Origin: Neorhizobium galegae
GTDB lineage: Bacteria; Pseudomonadota; Alphaproteobacteria; Rhizobiales; Rhizobiaceae
DNA: 64,000 nucleotides
NCBI RefSeq assembly: GCF_017877135.1
Contig: NZ_JAGIPH010000004.1
Coordinates: 1 to 64,000 of the forward strand
Reading direction: 5' to 3'
Shown here: positions 62,389-64,000 of the stretch, one piece after another
Layout of the letters: each line of letters opens with the position of its first letter
Position numbering within the stretch: the first letter of the stretch is position 1
Program-made: the position numbers and the translations under genes
Notes under the pieces: generated by a model
What the model was told of the DNA's origin: nothing
The model's input: only the letters and a program-made list of their open reading frames with translations
Databases searched by the model: none

Positions 62389-63306
62389 TCAGCTCGAAGC
62401 GCGGGCGATGCCGTCCGAATGGGTCCGGACGAAATGGGTGATGAGATCCCGCGCCCTGTCGGCTTCCGGAAGCGGCAGGATCGTATAGACATGCATGAGG
62501 CCCGGCGCCTCATGGTATATCAACTGGTGCCTCTCGATCTTTGCCTTTTCTGCAAGACGTCGAGAATCCGTCACCAGCACGTCGCGGCTTCCCGAAATGA
62601 TCTGGATGGGCGGCAGGCCGGCGAGTGAGCCGTATAGGGGGCTCGGTAAAGGATCGTTCGTTGCGCGCTTTCCGGCATAGAGCTGGCCAGCCGACATGAG
62701 GCCGGGCAGCATCAACATTGGATCGCTGACGGCAATCTTCACCTGCTCCGGGGCTGACATCGACACATCGAGCCAGGGTGACAGGAGGATAACGCCCGTT
62801 GCCGGTGGAATTGCCTGTCTGGCAGTCTGCATCGCAACCGACAGTGTCAGCCCGCCCCCGGCAGAATCCCCCATCAGAAAGAGCGATCCTTCTCCGACTT
62901 GAGCGCGCACTTCGCGATAGATGGCAAGCGCAAAATGGACTGTCGCTGTACAATCGACCTCGGGAACTTTGGGGTAAAGAGGAATGATGATCCGTGCCTT
63001 CAGGCGCACGGCCATGTCGGCCAGGAACGTCCAATGCTGCGCCATGATCGGCCTGATATAGGCGCCGCCGTGAAAATAAAGCACCGTTGTGCAGATATCC
63101 TGACCCAATGGCGAGATCGTGTAGATATCCCGGCCTTCACGGGAGGCTTGCTCGACATGGCATTTCCCACGCACGGCCGATCCCGGTTTCGCCGGCGCAG
63201 GGCTCTCGTTGCGAAGGCCCTCTGGTGTAAAGGGCCTGGCATAGACCAGGCGACGGCCGGACAGCTTGAGAAAAGCCACCATCAGATGCGCACGAAAACT
63301 GACCAT
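62389..63306 (-). CDS. alpha/beta hydrolase, hormone-sensitive-lipase family
   Basis: 305 aa. It shows the HSL-type oxyanion motif YFHGGAYI, nucleophile motif LMGDSAGGGLTLS, Asp in IISGSRDVLVTDSRRL and His in APGLMHVYTILPLPEA. It is an esterase or lipase on short acyl esters; the substrate is unknown. It lies outside the candidate attR and so is probably chromosomal. Its 3' end is close to the IS3 relic but the frame seems complete. Confidence 0.88.
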   Translation of the reverse strand: MVSFRAHLMVAFLKLSGRRLVYARPFTPEGLRNESPAPAKPGSAVRGKCHVEQASREGRDIYTISPLGQDICTTVLYFHGGAYIRPIMAQHWTFLADMAVRLKARIIIPLYPKVPEVDCTATVHFALAIYREVRAQVGEGSLFLMGDSAGGGLTLSVAMQTARQAIPPATGVILLSPWLDVSMSAPEQVKIAVSDPMLMLPGLMSAGQLYAGKRATNDPLPSPLYGSLAGLPPIQIISGSRDVLVTDSRRLAEKAKIERHQLIYHEAPGLMHVYTILPLPEADRARDLITHFVRTHSDGIARASS

Positions 63307-63503
63307 TTTATTCTCGCAATAAATTCAGATGAAGCTGGAATACAATGCTGGATATTGGCGGGCCGCCTTCTTCGGGTGGGCCTATCCCCCGCCTGGAAGC
63401 ATGCCTGTGAGAAGTCGGAGGCGTCGGTCTCAGCGCATGGATTTGTCAGAAGGATGCGGACGCGCTTGTCTGCGCAAGCGCCCGCATTTGCTGCGCCAGA
63501 GCA
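63307..63503. other. intergenic gap, esterase to oxidase
   Basis: About 200 bases with no credible gene. It should hold the promoter of the esterase on the minus strand. Nothing else stands out. Confidence 0.4.
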
Positions 63504-64000
63504 TCACGTTTGCTGGATGAGTTCGGTTTCCACCGGTCGGCTCAGTTCCTCCAGAAGGAAGACAAACGACTCGTAGGGATATCCGGTGGCATGCCGCAGG
63601 CCCATCTCGCAGGTGCGGTTGGCTGACACATAAACGTCCGCGGGCTCGGCATCGAGAACCGCCTTGATCTCGCGCGATGCCGATCTCACCAGTTCAGGAT
63701 GCAATAGTCCGCGATCCCCGGCCGTGCCGCAGCACGTCGTTCCGATGGGGATCTCAACATCGACGGCGAGGTGATCCGCGATATCTTTCAGTTTTCTGTC
63801 GAGCCCCAGATGGACCGCAGAACAATTGGGATGAACGGCCACGCGGTTGATTTTTCGCGTGATCGAAAGCTCGGGGAGCAGGTCGTGGCACCATGCGATC
63901 GAATCAATGATGGTGAGCTTGGCGTATCTCGCTTTCGCTTCCTCCGTAAGGTTTGGTGGTATGTCTTCGATCAGGCTGAGTGAACAAGACGCCGCATCCA
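63504..64000 (-). CDS. FAD-binding and Fe-S-binding oxidoreductase, C-terminal part
   Basis: Partial; the frame runs off the right edge. The visible 165 residues are the cysteine-rich CCG domain of GlcD/Dld-type FAD-linked oxidases fused to a GlcF-like part: DAASCSLSLIEDIPP, VAVHPNCSAVHLGLDRKL, IGTTCCGTAGDRGLLHPEL and VSANRTCEMGLRHATGYPYES. Such enzymes oxidise D-lactate or glycolate and pass electrons to the membrane. An internal GTG at 63842 is not the true start, because homology continues upstream to the edge. Probably chromosomal flank. Confidence 0.82.
   Translation of the reverse strand, partial: DAASCSLSLIEDIPPNLTEEAKARYAKLTIIDSIAWCHDLLPELSITRKINRVAVHPNCSAVHLGLDRKLKDIADHLAVDVEIPIGTTCCGTAGDRGLLHPELVRSASREIKAVLDAEPADVYVSANRTCEMGLRHATGYPYESFVFLLEELSRPVETELIQQT

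Overview
The window looks like an integrated mobile element in an alphaproteobacterial (probably Rhizobiales/Hyphomicrobiales) chromosome of fairly high GC. The evidence is an initiator tRNA of rhizobial type, a Trb conjugation system in the alphaproteobacterial order trbBCDEJKLFGI, DUF736/DUF2840/DUF3363 genes, and regulators resembling the FseA/QseM/RdfS circuit of Mesorhizobium symbiosis ICEs. The genus cannot be fixed from the sequence. The element appears to run from the 3' end of tRNA-fMet (83-96) to a 14-bp copy of that tRNA end at 61934-61947, about 61.9 kb. The bases outside (IS3 relic, esterase, FAD/Fe-S oxidase) would then be chromosome.

Layout. (1) 52-3135: large serine recombinase ending inside the tRNA, an orphan Phd antitoxin in front of it, a small unknown gene and a broken IS66. 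(2) 3221-11615: a six-gene minus-strand operon, phd-hsdM-hsdS-ptuA-ptuB-hsdR, that is a type I restriction-modification system with a Septu-like ATPase/HNH pair inside it. (3) 11840-13791: a vapC relic, a two-frame FseA-like activator that needs a +1 frameshift, a QseM-like DUF2285 antiactivator, and a highly structured non-coding stretch. (4) 13792-20586: AlpA/RdfS-like HTH protein, RepA-like initiator with iterons inside its own gene, parA with an internal amber codon, small ICE genes, TraF-type peptidase, lytic transglycosylase and DUF3363 relaxase. (5) 20664-30401: metabolic/resistance cargo, with an AaeB/FUSC-type efflux pump under an AraC regulator, a TetR regulator divergent from a flavoprotein monooxygenase, an alpha/beta hydrolase, a second flavin monooxygenase and a DUF3313 lipoprotein. 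(6) 30637-43972: LysR, TraG coupling protein, CopG-like protein and the full trb operon with DUF2274. (7) 44131-61387: a defence block with HipBA, a sigma-like/SNF2/GHKL-ATPase trio, an ABC three-component system with a Cap4-like nuclease (Lamassu-like), and Hachiman (HamA/HamB).

How it works together. The recombinase and the FseA/QseM/RdfS-like regulators should control excision. RepA and its internal iterons may let the circular form replicate, and the relaxase, TraG and Trb proteins would move it. Defence genes sit at both ends of the element, nearly all on the minus strand, while the backbone and cargo in the middle run mostly on the plus strand. This is the pattern of defence islands loaded next to the element's ends. 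The most original items are the sigma-like/SNF2/GHKL-zinc-finger trio (46143-52955), which I cannot match to a named defence system, the Septu pair inside a type I restriction operon, and the replication-origin-like repeats inside repA.
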